Assembly (NCBI GenBank): GCA_964642545.1
Contig: CAZXQU010000001.1
Location: forward strand, 62,001 to 126,000
Direction of reading: 5' to 3'
DNA length: 64,000 nucleotides
Source: QYOJ01 sp964642545
Lineage (GTDB): Bacteria > Bacteroidota > Bacteroidia > Bacteroidales > FEN-979
This document shows positions 27,205 to 36,077 of the stretch, one piece after another. Within the stretch, counting starts at the first letter, position 1, and every line of letters starts with the position of its first letter. Made by a program: the position numbers and the translations under genes. Below the pieces are notes generated by a model. That model was not told the DNA's origin. It made no database searches and was given only the letters and a program-made list of their open reading frames with translations.

Positions 27205-27226
27205 ATAAAGTTATTAGTTGTTGCAG

Positions 27227-27234
27227 CAAAAATA
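27227..27234 (-). promoter_or_regulatory. Putative -7 box TATTTTTG for the PLP decarboxylase
   Basis: TAnnTTTG on the minus strand 22 nt before the ATG. No clear -33 element. Confidence 0.35.
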
Positions 27235-27283
27235 ACGAATGTCAGACAGTGTGCAGAAAAACTTTTACATTCGTGAAATATTT

Positions 27284-27377
27284 GGTGATGGAGTGATGGC
27301 CACCTTCGCTGAAGCTACGGCGGTTAAAGGTGATAGGCGTGATGAAATCGTAATTCATAATTCGTAATTCGTAATTG
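27284..27377 (+). repeat. Short tandem repeats upstream of miaA
   Basis: The gap contains GATGGAGT-GATGG (27287-27299) and four 7-nt units GTAATTC, ATAATTC, GTAATTC, GTAATTG (27350-27377) that end 5 nt before the miaA ATG. Between them lies a short GC-rich segment with complementary ends (CACCTT / AAAGGTG). The words recur at 59451 and 48771. Confidence 0.8.
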
Positions 27378-27382
27378 ATAAA

Positions 27383-28243
27383 ATGATTGTAATCCTCGGT
27401 CCAACAGCATCAGGTAAAACACAACTGGCTACCCGCCTGGCTTTTGAGCAGGACGGGGAGATCATTTCGGCTGATTCGCGGCAGGTATACAGGGGGATGG
27501 ATATCGGAACTGGTAAAGACCTGAAAGAATATACAGTGGATGGGAAAGCTATCCCATATCACCTGATCGATATTGTGGATCCCGGATATGAGTACAATGT
27601 GTATGAGTTTCAGCAGGATTTCCTGAAAGCATACAGCGAAATTATTCAGCGAGGGAAAATCCCGATACTTTGTGGTGGTACAGGGTTATATATTGAGTCG
27701 GTTTTGAAAGGATACCGGCTTCCACGGTTGGAACCCAATCCTGAGTTGGAAGCAATGCTTGCTTCAAAATCCACGGAAGAGCTGATGGATCTGTTGAATA
27801 CTTTACGGGAACAACACAATACAACGGATATCCTCAACCGGAAACGATTGATCAAAGCGATCCGTATCGGATTGGAGGAGTCGCGGCAAACCGAACACCA
27901 CCAGGAATTTCCGGAGATTGAAACCATTATCATTGGAATCGCACCACCCCGGGAGATTATCCGTGAACGAATTACCAAACGGTTGCATCATCGTCTTGAA
28001 CAGGGTATGGTGGAAGAGGTTGAGCGGCTTCTGGCATCAGGCATCAGTCCCGAAACCCTGACGTTTTATGGATTAGAGTATAAATTTATCACCCTTTATC
28101 TTATGAAAGAACTCACCTACGAAGAGATGATGACTCAATTAAATACCGGCATTCACCAGTTTGCCAAACGGCAGATGACCTGGTTCCGCCGCATGGAACG
28201 CAATGGGACGAAAATAGAATGGATTGATCCTTCCTCCTGGTGA
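27383..28243 (+). CDS. miaA: tRNA dimethylallyltransferase
   Basis: Adds a dimethylallyl group to N6 of adenosine 37 in tRNAs that read UNN codons. The 286-residue protein starts at ATG 27383 with the P-loop ILGPTASGKTQLATRLA, then ISADSRQVYRGMDIGTGK and PYHLIDIVDP, the prenyl-diphosphate contact region GGTGLYIESVLKGY, and ends in QFAKRQMTWFRRM. Slightly shorter than E. coli MiaA but within the range of Bacteroidetes forms. The upstream gap is made of short repeats; it converges with the PagL-like gene 6 nt away. Confidence 0.95.
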   Translation: MIVILGPTASGKTQLATRLAFEQDGEIISADSRQVYRGMDIGTGKDLKEYTVDGKAIPYHLIDIVDPGYEYNVYEFQQDFLKAYSEIIQRGKIPILCGGTGLYIESVLKGYRLPRLEPNPELEAMLASKSTEELMDLLNTLREQHNTTDILNRKRLIKAIRIGLEESRQTEHHQEFPEIETIIIGIAPPREIIRERITKRLHHRLEQGMVEEVERLLASGISPETLTFYGLEYKFITLYLMKELTYEEMMTQLNTGIHQFAKRQMTWFRRMERNGTKIEWIDPSSW

Positions 28244-28249
28244 AAATTG

Positions 28250-29461
28250 CTAGAATGGGAATCCTAAACAAAAGGTAAGCGGGATTTTCACCCCGGCATT
28301 GTTCGGAAAAATGTTTCCGTTAGAATAGTGTCCGATTTTGATTTCAACATTCAGATCTCTTTTTTTTCGAAAAAACATTCCAATTCCCATGTTGTCCTGA
28401 AAAGTAAAATGCTCACCGGTATTCTCGCCATCAATGATTTTTTCTGAGATATAGGTTGGACCTGCCACCGAATAAAAGAAGTAGAAGTCCAGCGGTTTTG
28501 TATGAAACACAGTGAATCGGAGTACCGGATACAGAGATAGGGTATAAAAAAATTTATTTCCCAGATTCGATTGCCAACACGAAAAACTTACTCCCCAATC
28601 AAAAGAGAACACCTTTACTCCATGGTAAATATTTCGTTGATAGTTGATGGTCAGCCCACGTCTGACTTCAGCATCCCCACCCCAGAATAACAATATCTTT
28701 GACAGAAAATTATTGACCCCATACCCAAAAACATTGGTCGAAAAGCCAACCTGAATCATTTGCTTTGGAAAAATATATCCTGTTCGTTCAGATTTTTCAA
28801 CACGTTTTGCTGACAGGGGGAGTAATTGATACGAAAATCCGGTTGAATAGAAGATCGTATGGGGTTGTTTCGATGCCTTGTTTGGAGGAGTATATGAAGC
28901 ACTCACCATCAATCCCCAATTTCTATGGAATCGGTACTTCAGCCCTCCCCCAACTAAAAAAGCCATGTTGGTCGCATCCTTCACAACGGGTTTCAAGGTA
29001 TAGATATCATCAATCCCATTTCTTGTGACCACGCACACACCAATCTCCCCGTATATTGAAAACCGGTCATTTATCGGCAACTGCGGTTTCAATGACAACC
29101 CTGCAACATTCATCCAAACTGATCCATGGTCACGAACCAACGAAGAATCATTAATATAGTCGTATTCGGCCCACATCACAGGGCGCATGTAGGTTATCTG
29201 AGCTGAGAGGTATTTGTTAAACTCATGACCAAAGAGGACCAAACGAACTGCCGCATGTGGAACCTTTACAGATTCCATTGTAAATCCGGGCTCCATACTT
29301 GAGTGACCAAACGGATAATTGATATATCCGAGATTGATCTCAACGTATGAATTTCTCAGTACGGATGGAAATTGTGCTCGCTTATCCTGACCGGATACAG
29401 AAAACACCGATAGGATCGTAAATAAAAGCAGAAGACTATTTATTCCAATTCGGGATATCAA
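28250..29461 (-). CDS. PagL-like acyloxyacyl hydrolase family protein, TTG start
   Basis: A 403-residue beta-rich outer membrane protein candidate. The N-terminus has a signal peptide (INSLLLLFTILSVFSVSGQ) and the only usable start is TTG 29461, 5 nt behind the S41 peptidase stop. The C-terminal part has the lipid A 3-O-deacylase pattern: KIGHYSNGNIFPNNAGVKIPLTFCLG, broken here as HYSNGN (catalytic His-Ser) and NNAGV, with a final aromatic residue. It probably removes an acyl chain from lipid A. It is longer than enteric PagL (~170 aa), as is common in Bacteroidetes relatives. Activity is inferred from the motif only. Confidence 0.72.
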   Translation of the reverse strand: MISRIGINSLLLLFTILSVFSVSGQDKRAQFPSVLRNSYVEINLGYINYPFGHSSMEPGFTMESVKVPHAAVRLVLFGHEFNKYLSAQITYMRPVMWAEYDYINDSSLVRDHGSVWMNVAGLSLKPQLPINDRFSIYGEIGVCVVTRNGIDDIYTLKPVVKDATNMAFLVGGGLKYRFHRNWGLMVSASYTPPNKASKQPHTIFYSTGFSYQLLPLSAKRVEKSERTGYIFPKQMIQVGFSTNVFGYGVNNFLSKILLFWGGDAEVRRGLTINYQRNIYHGVKVFSFDWGVSFSCWQSNLGNKFFYTLSLYPVLRFTVFHTKPLDFYFFYSVAGPTYISEKIIDGENTGEHFTFQDNMGIGMFFRKKRDLNVEIKIGHYSNGNIFPNNAGVKIPLTFCLGFPF

Positions 29462-29466
29462 TCTCT

Positions 29467-32400
29467 CTATTTTGTCTTATCCGGAAACTCCGGCACTTCA
29501 GGCAACTCTTTTGGCCAATTTTCCAGTTCAATCATGATCAGTTCGATGGCTTTGTTCAGCTGCTCATCTTCACCGGCATACTCCTTGGCAGGATCATTGT
29601 CGACCCACACATCCGGTTCAACACCAACGCCTTCCATCGCCCATTTGTTCTCCCTGAAATCATAGTTGGCAAATTCGGGTTTCTGCAATGACCCTCCATC
29701 GATGAAGGGCAAGGATCCGCGGATCCCAATCACACCTCCCCAGGTGCGTGTACCAACCAGCTTACCAAGGTTCAATTGTTTAAACTGGTACGGGAAGAGG
29801 TCACCATCAGATGCAGAATACTGGTCGATCAAACAGATCTTCGGACCCCACATAAATGGGATCCTTCCGGGAACGGGATCGGTATTTCGCGCCATCCGCA
29901 TAATCACTGCTTCTCGCTTTAGGCGCTCGATAATCATAGGGGAGACATTTCCTCCGCCATTTCCACGGTCATCAATAATCAGCGCACGTTTGGTAAGCTG
30001 CGGGTAGAAATATTTCACAAATTCGTTTAGTCCGCCCGGACCCATATCAGGGATGTGAATGTATCCGACCTCCCCGTTTGTTGCCTCATTCACTTTGATG
30101 ATATTCTCCTGCACCCAGTTATAGTAGTACAGATCAGCTTCATCAGCGACCGGCACAACAATTGTTTTATGTGACCCATCCGCATCAGGCTTTCCGTTCA
30201 CTGTAAGCTCAACCTGAACGCCGGCTTTATTCACAAGTGATTGGTAGAAATCGTTCATCACTTTTGTGGAGATGCCGTCAACGGCAATAATGAAATCACC
30301 CTTAGCCACAGTAACACCCATTTCGGACAGAGGGGAGCGGTTCTTTGTTGACCAATTCTCACCTTGCAGGATCTCATTAATACGGTAATAACCTGATTTA
30401 TCCCGTGTGATGGTAGCTCCCAGAAGCCCCAATTTGATCCTTTCGGGCTTGGGCTTATCTCCAGCACTTACATAAGCATGTCCAACGTTGAGTTCACCAA
30501 TCATCTCACCGATGATATAATTAAGATCATTCCGGTTGTTCACATAAGGTACCAGGGGAGCATATTTCGCCCGGATGACATCCCAGTCTAAGCCATGCAT
30601 GTTTGGGGCATAAAAGAAATACTTCATCTGACGCCACGACTCATTGAAGATCTGATTCCATTCAGCCTGCAGGTCCACCATAATCTTCATGTTAGAAAGA
30701 TCCACATAATCCTTTTCAGTGATCTTGGATTTGGGAAGGTCTATCACAGCATATTTATCCTCTTTTACCAGTAACATCTTCTTATGGCTGGAAGCGATTT
30801 CATAGTTCCCATATTCACCCAGTTCCGTCTCTTTCTTATCCTTCAGGTTAAAGAAACAGAGTGTAGGTTGATCGCCACGTTTGTTTTTGACATAATACAC
30901 ATCACCATCAAGGGCACTAATTCCCCAGTAGATCCCGGCATCCAGCGGAAGTTTAACCGTTCGGGCCATAATTCCATCAAGATCAACTTTCATATCCAGA
31001 TGTTTACTGTCATCTTTTTCTTTCGTATTTGGCTCCGCCGAACTCTTCTTCGCTTCTTTTCCTAATTTCGAATTTCCATCCTCATTTACCTCCACTTCAT
31101 CGTTCTCATAAGCAAAGGGAGAGGGAGTACTTTTCGCCAGGGTAACGAAATAGATATTACTCATATCATTGTATGCATGATTCCACTCTGTCCAGCTGTA
31201 TATCGGATTGAAATCACGATTGGATGCAAAAAAGAGGTATTTCCCATCCGAAGAGAAAGCCGGTTCTCCAACATCATACCATCCGTCAGTGACAGGAGTG
31301 GAAGTTCCGGAAGCCAGTTCATACAGAAAGATCTTTGACTCTCCGCGTTGAACAGGCTCTGTAAATGCAATCCATTTACTATCAGGCGACCATGTATAAT
31401 CCTGGTATTCAAATGCTTTTGTTTGGGCAACAGTCACCACCTTTTTCGTTTCAATATCAACATACTGCAATCGTAGCATCTTATCGCTCCACATCAACTT
31501 TTTTCTGTCGGGCGACCACATAGGAAAATATTTATACGTGTCGGCATTTTTTGTAATCTGAACCGCCGGTTCACTTCCATCCTGGTTGATGATGTAGATT
31601 TCATCTTCACCCGTTTGATCTGAGACAAAAGAGAGGTACTTTCCGTCAGGCGACCACGCCACATCACGGTCATGAGCACCTGAAGAGAGTGTCAGGTCCT
31701 TTGTTATTCCTGATTTGACCGGGACAGTAAAGATATCGCCCCGTGCATCAAATCCAAGTCGTTTGCCATCAGGGGAAATTGTAAACGAGTTGATGATCTT
31801 ACTGGCGTCTTTCAGCTGATTTCTTCCTGTGATGAAGTCGTTTGCAATGCTGATATCTATTTTTGAAGACTGCTCAGTAACCAGGTCAAAAGTATAGAGA
31901 TATCCCCCATTCTCGTAAATGATCGCAGCATCTCCCATTGAGGGAAACTTCACATCATAGTTAGTATAGTTGGTGAGTTTTCTAGTCTCCTTTGTTTTCA
32001 GGTCGATGACAAAAAGATTCATGGTACGGTCGCGGTCGGAACAAAAATAGATCCTCTCCCCTCTCCACATCGGAAAGATATCCTGGGCAGGATTGTTGGT
32101 AAGATTCTCTGTTTTTTGACTGTTAAAATCATGGATCCAGATGTCGTCGGCCATGCCTCCTCGGTAATACTTCCAGGTACGAAATTCTCTGAAGACACGG
32201 TTGTAGGCAAGCTTTGTCTTATCCGGTGAGTACGAGCAGAAACCACCAACCGGCAAGGGAAGTTCTTCAGAGAGGCCGCCTTCCTTGTTGATCAGGAACA
32301 GCTGGCCTTTGAAGCTGTTGAACGATTGCTTTCTCGATCGGTAAACAATATTGTCATTGTCGCGCCAGGTCATTACGATGTTATTGGGTCCCATCCGGTC

Positions 32401-32742
32401 AGAGATATCATCCCGTCCCAGTGTTGCAGTGTATGTTAATCTCTTAGGGACTCCTCCTTGAGCAGGGATCAGAAAGACTTCTGTATTTCCATCATATTGT
32501 CCGGTAAAAGCAATGTTTGAACCATCCGGCGAAAACCGGGCAAACATCTCATAGCCGTCGGAATCGTTGGTAAGCTTGCGTGCAACTCCTCCTGTTTTAG
32601 CAACAGTATAGAGGTCTCCTGCGTATGTGAACGCGATCTGATCACCGTGGATTGCCGGAAAACGGAGTAACCGGGCTTCATCCTGTGCACTGACAACTCC
32701 GAGAAGAAGGAATGCAAAGAGCGTAATAGCTAGTTTTTTCAT
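29467..32742 (-). CDS. Tricorn-like S41 peptidase with beta-propeller and PDZ domain
   Basis: 1091 residues from the second Met (MKKLAITLFAFLLLGVVSAQ, a signal peptide); an alternative ATG lies 6 nt earlier. Residues ~25-560 form TolB/WD40-like propeller blades (FSPDGSNIAFTGQYDGNTEVF, SPDGKYLSFVSDQTGEDEIY, FSSDGKYLFFASN). A C-terminal region holds a PDZ domain (~770-850: KGDFIIAVDGIST) and the S41 core with IDDRGNGGG and YSASDGD, where the Ser in SASDGD is the likely nucleophile. It degrades periplasmic peptides, probably tripeptide-like products. The PagL-like gene follows 5 nt later, suggesting an operon. Confidence 0.93.
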   Translation of the reverse strand: MKKLAITLFAFLLLGVVSAQDEARLLRFPAIHGDQIAFTYAGDLYTVAKTGGVARKLTNDSDGYEMFARFSPDGSNIAFTGQYDGNTEVFLIPAQGGVPKRLTYTATLGRDDISDRMGPNNIVMTWRDNDNIVYRSRKQSFNSFKGQLFLINKEGGLSEELPLPVGGFCSYSPDKTKLAYNRVFREFRTWKYYRGGMADDIWIHDFNSQKTENLTNNPAQDIFPMWRGERIYFCSDRDRTMNLFVIDLKTKETRKLTNYTNYDVKFPSMGDAAIIYENGGYLYTFDLVTEQSSKIDISIANDFITGRNQLKDASKIINSFTISPDGKRLGFDARGDIFTVPVKSGITKDLTLSSGAHDRDVAWSPDGKYLSFVSDQTGEDEIYIINQDGSEPAVQITKNADTYKYFPMWSPDRKKLMWSDKMLRLQYVDIETKKVVTVAQTKAFEYQDYTWSPDSKWIAFTEPVQRGESKIFLYELASGTSTPVTDGWYDVGEPAFSSDGKYLFFASNRDFNPIYSWTEWNHAYNDMSNIYFVTLAKSTPSPFAYENDEVEVNEDGNSKLGKEAKKSSAEPNTKEKDDSKHLDMKVDLDGIMARTVKLPLDAGIYWGISALDGDVYYVKNKRGDQPTLCFFNLKDKKETELGEYGNYEIASSHKKMLLVKEDKYAVIDLPKSKITEKDYVDLSNMKIMVDLQAEWNQIFNESWRQMKYFFYAPNMHGLDWDVIRAKYAPLVPYVNNRNDLNYIIGEMIGELNVGHAYVSAGDKPKPERIKLGLLGATITRDKSGYYRINEILQGENWSTKNRSPLSEMGVTVAKGDFIIAVDGISTKVMNDFYQSLVNKAGVQVELTVNGKPDADGSHKTIVVPVADEADLYYYNWVQENIIKVNEATNGEVGYIHIPDMGPGGLNEFVKYFYPQLTKRALIIDDRGNGGGNVSPMIIERLKREAVIMRMARNTDPVPGRIPFMWGPKICLIDQYSASDGDLFPYQFKQLNLGKLVGTRTWGGVIGIRGSLPFIDGGSLQKPEFANYDFRENKWAMEGVGVEPDVWVDNDPAKEYAGEDEQLNKAIELIMIELENWPKELPEVPEFPDKTK

Positions 32743-32944
32743 TATCATAAAATTGCGTTAGACTTCTGTTACAAGCCAAAAATACCCAGAATTCATGGAA
32801 TGGGAAACAATTTTTGATGACAATATCTTTTTACACGATAAGATTTAAACCTCTCACCTTATTTATTCCCTGGTTTAATTGTCAGTTGAGCAAGGTGTAA
32901 AAGAATTCATATCCCCATGTGTAAATTCATCGAGGAGAAAATCA

Positions 32945-32952
32945 TATTTTTG
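32945..32952 (+). promoter_or_regulatory. Putative -7 box TATTTTTG for the OsmC gene
   Basis: TAnnTTTG match about 80 nt before the OsmC ATG, just ahead of the heptanucleotide array, which would then be transcribed as leader. No -33 partner seen. Confidence 0.35.
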
Positions 32953-32970
32953 CAGAAAAACCGAAAGCTG

Positions 32971-33030
32971 GATCCCAGATCCCAGATCCCAGATCCCAAA
33001 TCTCTAATCCCTAATCCCTAATCCCTGATT
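32971..33030 (+). repeat. Heptanucleotide repeats GATCCCA and AATCCCT
   Basis: Four units of GATCCCA (32971-32998), then AATCTCT and three AATCCCT (32999-33026), ending 4 nt upstream of the OsmC ATG at 33035. AATCCCT is the reverse complement phase of the ATTAGGG units at 63296. Confidence 0.9.
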
Positions 33031-33034
33031 CTTT

Positions 33035-33430
33035 ATGTCAATTGAAGTAAAATTTCCAGGCGGAGTGAAAGTAGACGCCCTTATCGAACCATTTGTAATT
33101 TCCACAGACCAGCCTGTCAGAGGAGGCGGAGAGGGTACAGCCCCTGCTCCTTTCTCACTATTTCTTGCATCACTTGCAACCTGTGCCGGCTATTATGTAA
33201 AAGCTTTCTGTGACTCACGTCAGCTCTTCTCGGAAGGGGTTTCCCTTACAATGGATACAATATATGATCCATTGAACAAAATGATTGGAAAGATCATTAT
33301 TAAGATTATCGTTCCAATGGATTTTCCAGAGAAATATGATAATGCCCTGATCAATGCAGCCAATGTGTGTGCTGTGAAACGGCATCTGTCTGACCAGATT
33401 GAGGTCGAAACCCTTGTTGTAAGAGAATAA
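33035..33430 (+). CDS. OsmC-family protein
   Basis: A 131-residue OsmC/Ohr-superfamily protein, cytoplasmic. It shows the first active Cys in SLATCAGYYVKAF (~50) and the second in NVCAVKRHL (~114), the pair used for reduction of organic hydroperoxides; the loop Ala-Gly-Tyr is close to the YhfA-like branch. Many YhfA-type proteins lack proven peroxidase activity, so peroxide or sulfur-compound detoxification is only likely. It is preceded by a heptanucleotide array and followed at its stop codon by another (33430), then by a remnant of a sulfur amino acid enzyme. Confidence 0.9.
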   Translation: MSIEVKFPGGVKVDALIEPFVISTDQPVRGGGEGTAPAPFSLFLASLATCAGYYVKAFCDSRQLFSEGVSLTMDTIYDPLNKMIGKIIIKIIVPMDFPEKYDNALINAANVCAVKRHLSDQIEVETLVVRE

Positions 33431-33457
33431 GGCACAGGGCACAAGGCACAGGGCACA
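33430..33457 (+). repeat. Four 7-nt units GGCACAG/GGCACAA
   Basis: GGCACAG, GGCACAA, GGCACAG, GGCACAG, starting at the last base of the OsmC stop codon. It forms the left border of the methionine gamma-lyase remnant. Confidence 0.9.
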
Positions 33458-33467
33458 GGAGAATGCC

Positions 33468-33600
33468 ATGAAAGTTGCCGAATACCTAGAAGCACATCCC
33501 AAAGTAGCATGGGTTAAGTACCCCGGGCATAACGTGGGATTCTGTGTTTTGGCTGTATCCCTTGGGGGAATAGAGACCCTGATCCAGTATCCAGCATCCA
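33468..33600 (+). pseudogene. Remnant of a PLP Cys/Met metabolism enzyme (methionine gamma-lyase-like)
   Basis: The frame reads KVAEYLEAHPKVAWVKYPG and then, directly, FCVLAVSLGGIETLIQYPAS. Both phrases are conserved in methionine gamma-lyase and O-acetylhomoserine sulfhydrylase but are normally separated by ~40 residues; everything before and after is gone. So this is the C-terminal piece of such a gene, with an internal deletion. It has a 7-nt repeat array on its left (33430-33457) and another starting inside its last codons (33584-33618). The frame continues into the patatin gene downstream, but I treat that fusion as accidental, since the patatin protein has its own signal peptide start. 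Confidence 0.75.
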
Positions 33601-33618
33601 GCATCTGGCATCCAGCAT
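33584..33618 (+). repeat. Five 7-nt units CCAGCAT/CTGGCAT
   Basis: CCAGTAT, CCAGCAT, CCAGCAT, CTGGCAT, CCAGCAT. The first unit coincides with the sequence encoding the conserved QYPAS end of the methionine gamma-lyase remnant. Related words occur at 63321-63348. Confidence 0.88.
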
Positions 33619-33665
33619 CAAAAATATCGCGTATATTTGTCCGTTTGATACGTAAACTGATTCGG

Positions 33666-35966
33666 ATGATCCGCCAGCTGAAGATACTTATATCCTTTCT
33701 GGTCATATTAATCACACTGTTTCCTTCTCCTGGTTTCTCCCAGAAGGTAGCCCTTGTGCTTTCGGGAGGCGGAGCACGCGGGGCAGCCCATATCGGGGTA
33801 ATCAGGGCACTCGAAGAGAACCAGATTCCGATCAACTATATAGTTGGTACTTCTATAGGTGCCATCGTTGGAGCTCTGTACGCCATTGGTTACACTCCTG
33901 ATGAGATCGAGCAACTGATGAGCTCTCCTGAATTTTCCAATTGGGCATCCGGCTCAATTGACGAAAAGTACCGTTATTATTTCAGGAAAGATGATCCTAC
34001 TCCCTCCTGGGTATCCCTTGATTTCAATCCCAAAAAGAAATTAAGTACAGTTATTCCAACCAACCTGATCAATCCATATGAGATTGATTTTGAGTTCATG
34101 CGCCTGCTGGGACCTGCAGCAGCGGCAGCCTGTTATAATTTCGATAACCTGATGGTCCCATTCCGGTGTGTTTTATCAGATATTGATTCCACACAACCAT
34201 TGGTAATGAGAGGGGGGAATCTCAGTACAGCAGTTCGGGGATCCATGTCTATTCCTTTGATTTACAATCCTTTACGATATAATGATAAATTACTTTTCGA
34301 TGGTGGCATGTACAACAATTTCCCGGCAAATGTTGCACAGGAGGACTTTCATCCGGATGTTATCATTGGATCAAGGGTGGCCCAGCGTTATAGCAAAGCT
34401 GACCCCGACGATGTGATCAGTCAGCTTATGATCATGTTGATGGAACGACAGAATGACACCATTACCTACCCAAACTCAGTGATGATCGTGCCTTCAATTC
34501 CCAAAATCAACCTGCTTGATTTTTCACAGACTGAAATTTTGGCTGATAGTGGCTATTTGGCGGCTATCTCAATGATCCCTGAGATTCGAAAGCTGGTAGC
34601 AGACACCATTACTCCCGAAGTTCTCCTCAGGAAGAGGACTATCTTCAAGGCCAAAGAACCTGAGATGTTATTTGATTCTATCGTTGTAACAGGACTCACA
34701 AAAGCGCAGGCTCAGTATGTCCAAAAAATATTGAAGCACAACCAAAAGACTGTTACCATCAATGAATTAAAAAAGGCCTATTTCAGATTCATTGATGAAG
34801 GTTTTGTCAAGACGATTTTCCCTACTACAAGGTACAACCCACAAACTGGATATTATGACCTTTACCTGGATATTCAAAAAGCTCCAGGTTTCAACGTGCA
34901 ATTTGGCGGAAACCTCTCCCTGGGGACCAGCAATGAAGGATTTCTTCAGCTTCGGTACAAATATCTTTGGAACCATGCGATCAGGGTTCTGGCGAACGGA
35001 TATTTTGGCAGATTCTATAGTTCTGCTAAGGTTGGCGGGCGGATTGACTTCACATCAAAACTACCCTGGTATCTGGAACTTTACTACACATATAACAATT
35101 ACAACTATTTCAATAATACGACCTATTTCTTTGATGACCTGACACCCTCAAATATCAAGCAATGGGAGAGTTTTACTTCCCTAAAAGGGGGTATCCCTAT
35201 TACGAACAAAGGGAAACTTACCCTGGGATTAATCAATGCGATTACCTCTTCTGATTATTACCAAACCAATGATTTTTCGCGACTCGATACAGCTGATCAA
35301 ACCAAATTTAATTACTTCACTCCCAGGATCTGTTTTGAGCTGAATAGTCTGAATCGAAAACAATACGCCAATGCCGGAGCCCGTCTTAGCATTTCACTGA
35401 CATATGTGAACGGGAGGGAGATTCTCATTCCCGGGTCCCAGTCAGCCAACAAATCAGAACAAACCGTGTATCATGAATGGCTTGAGATCAAAGGAATTTA
35501 CGATAATTATTTTGAAACCATAGGTCCGCTCAAACTTGGCTTTTTTGGAGAAGTTTGCATAACCAACCAGCCATTTTTCTTAAACTACACATCCTCTATT
35601 ATGTATTCACCAGCATTCCAACCGCTTCCGGAAATGCAGTCTTTATTCCTGCCTCAATTCAGGGCCTCTAGTTACCTGGCAGGTGGATTGAAAGCCATTT
35701 TAACAATCTATAAAAAGCTGGAAATCAGAGCCGAAGGTTATATATTTCAACCATATCAACAAATCCTGCAAAGCCCCATTGATTATACCGCGTACCATGG
35801 GCCAATCCTGAGTGACCGATCATACATTGCAGCAGCAACGCTCGTTTACCACACGTTTCTTGGGCCATTGAGTGCCGGCTTTAGTTTCTATGACAAATTA
35901 CAAGATCCCTTTACCTTCAATCTCAATTTCGGGTATATCATCTTTAATCGTAGTGCCTTACCATAA
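33666..35966 (+). CDS. Patatin-POTRA-beta-barrel protein (PlpD-like, type Vd)
   Basis: I start at ATG 33666, which gives the signal peptide MIRQLKILISFLVILITLFP...GFSQ. The 766-residue protein has a patatin-like phospholipase domain (~27-340) with oxyanion loop LSGGGARGAAHIG, nucleophile IVGTSIGAIVG and catalytic Asp in FDGGMYNNFP. A POTRA-like domain follows (~370-440: FDSIVVTGLTKAQAQYV), then a ~330-residue beta-rich barrel ending in an aromatic-rich strand. This order matches type Vd autotransporters such as PlpD. It is likely to expose or release a lipase at the surface. Upstream lies the gene remnant and two repeat arrays. Confidence 0.9.
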   Translation: MIRQLKILISFLVILITLFPSPGFSQKVALVLSGGGARGAAHIGVIRALEENQIPINYIVGTSIGAIVGALYAIGYTPDEIEQLMSSPEFSNWASGSIDEKYRYYFRKDDPTPSWVSLDFNPKKKLSTVIPTNLINPYEIDFEFMRLLGPAAAAACYNFDNLMVPFRCVLSDIDSTQPLVMRGGNLSTAVRGSMSIPLIYNPLRYNDKLLFDGGMYNNFPANVAQEDFHPDVIIGSRVAQRYSKADPDDVISQLMIMLMERQNDTITYPNSVMIVPSIPKINLLDFSQTEILADSGYLAAISMIPEIRKLVADTITPEVLLRKRTIFKAKEPEMLFDSIVVTGLTKAQAQYVQKILKHNQKTVTINELKKAYFRFIDEGFVKTIFPTTRYNPQTGYYDLYLDIQKAPGFNVQFGGNLSLGTSNEGFLQLRYKYLWNHAIRVLANGYFGRFYSSAKVGGRIDFTSKLPWYLELYYTYNNYNYFNNTTYFFDDLTPSNIKQWESFTSLKGGIPITNKGKLTLGLINAITSSDYYQTNDFSRLDTADQTKFNYFTPRICFELNSLNRKQYANAGARLSISLTYVNGREILIPGSQSANKSEQTVYHEWLEIKGIYDNYFETIGPLKLGFFGEVCITNQPFFLNYTSSIMYSPAFQPLPEMQSLFLPQFRASSYLAGGLKAILTIYKKLEIRAEGYIFQPYQQILQSPIDYTAYHGPILSDRSYIAAATLVYHTFLGPLSAGFSFYDKLQDPFTFNLNFGYIIFNRSALP

Positions 35967-35977
35967 TCACCGTTATA

Positions 35978-36006
35978 TTGCGGTATCAGAATAAATACTA
36001 TTTTTG
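35978..36006 (+). promoter_or_regulatory. Bacteroidetes-type promoter for the DUF349 gene
   Basis: TTG at 35978-35980, 18 nt spacer, then TATTTTTG (35999-36006). Both boxes and near-consensus spacing are present, making this the best full promoter in the window. The leader is about 65 nt. Confidence 0.55.
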
Positions 36007-36077
36007 CAATTGAAAACACGACTTACCGGCATCGTTCGGAACCTTCAGAGTATTATTTATATGACGTTTGTTAACTC

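Noticed and set aside
33215..33835. 206-residue minus-strand frame across the OsmC end and the repeat arrays
   Set aside because: Its sequence is made of the arrays (Cys/Ala/Leu-Val repeats) and antisense of real genes.
33468..35966. One 832-residue fusion of the methionine gamma-lyase fragment and the patatin protein
   Set aside because: The patatin protein has its own signal peptide start at 33666; the fragment lacks a start context and is internally deleted.
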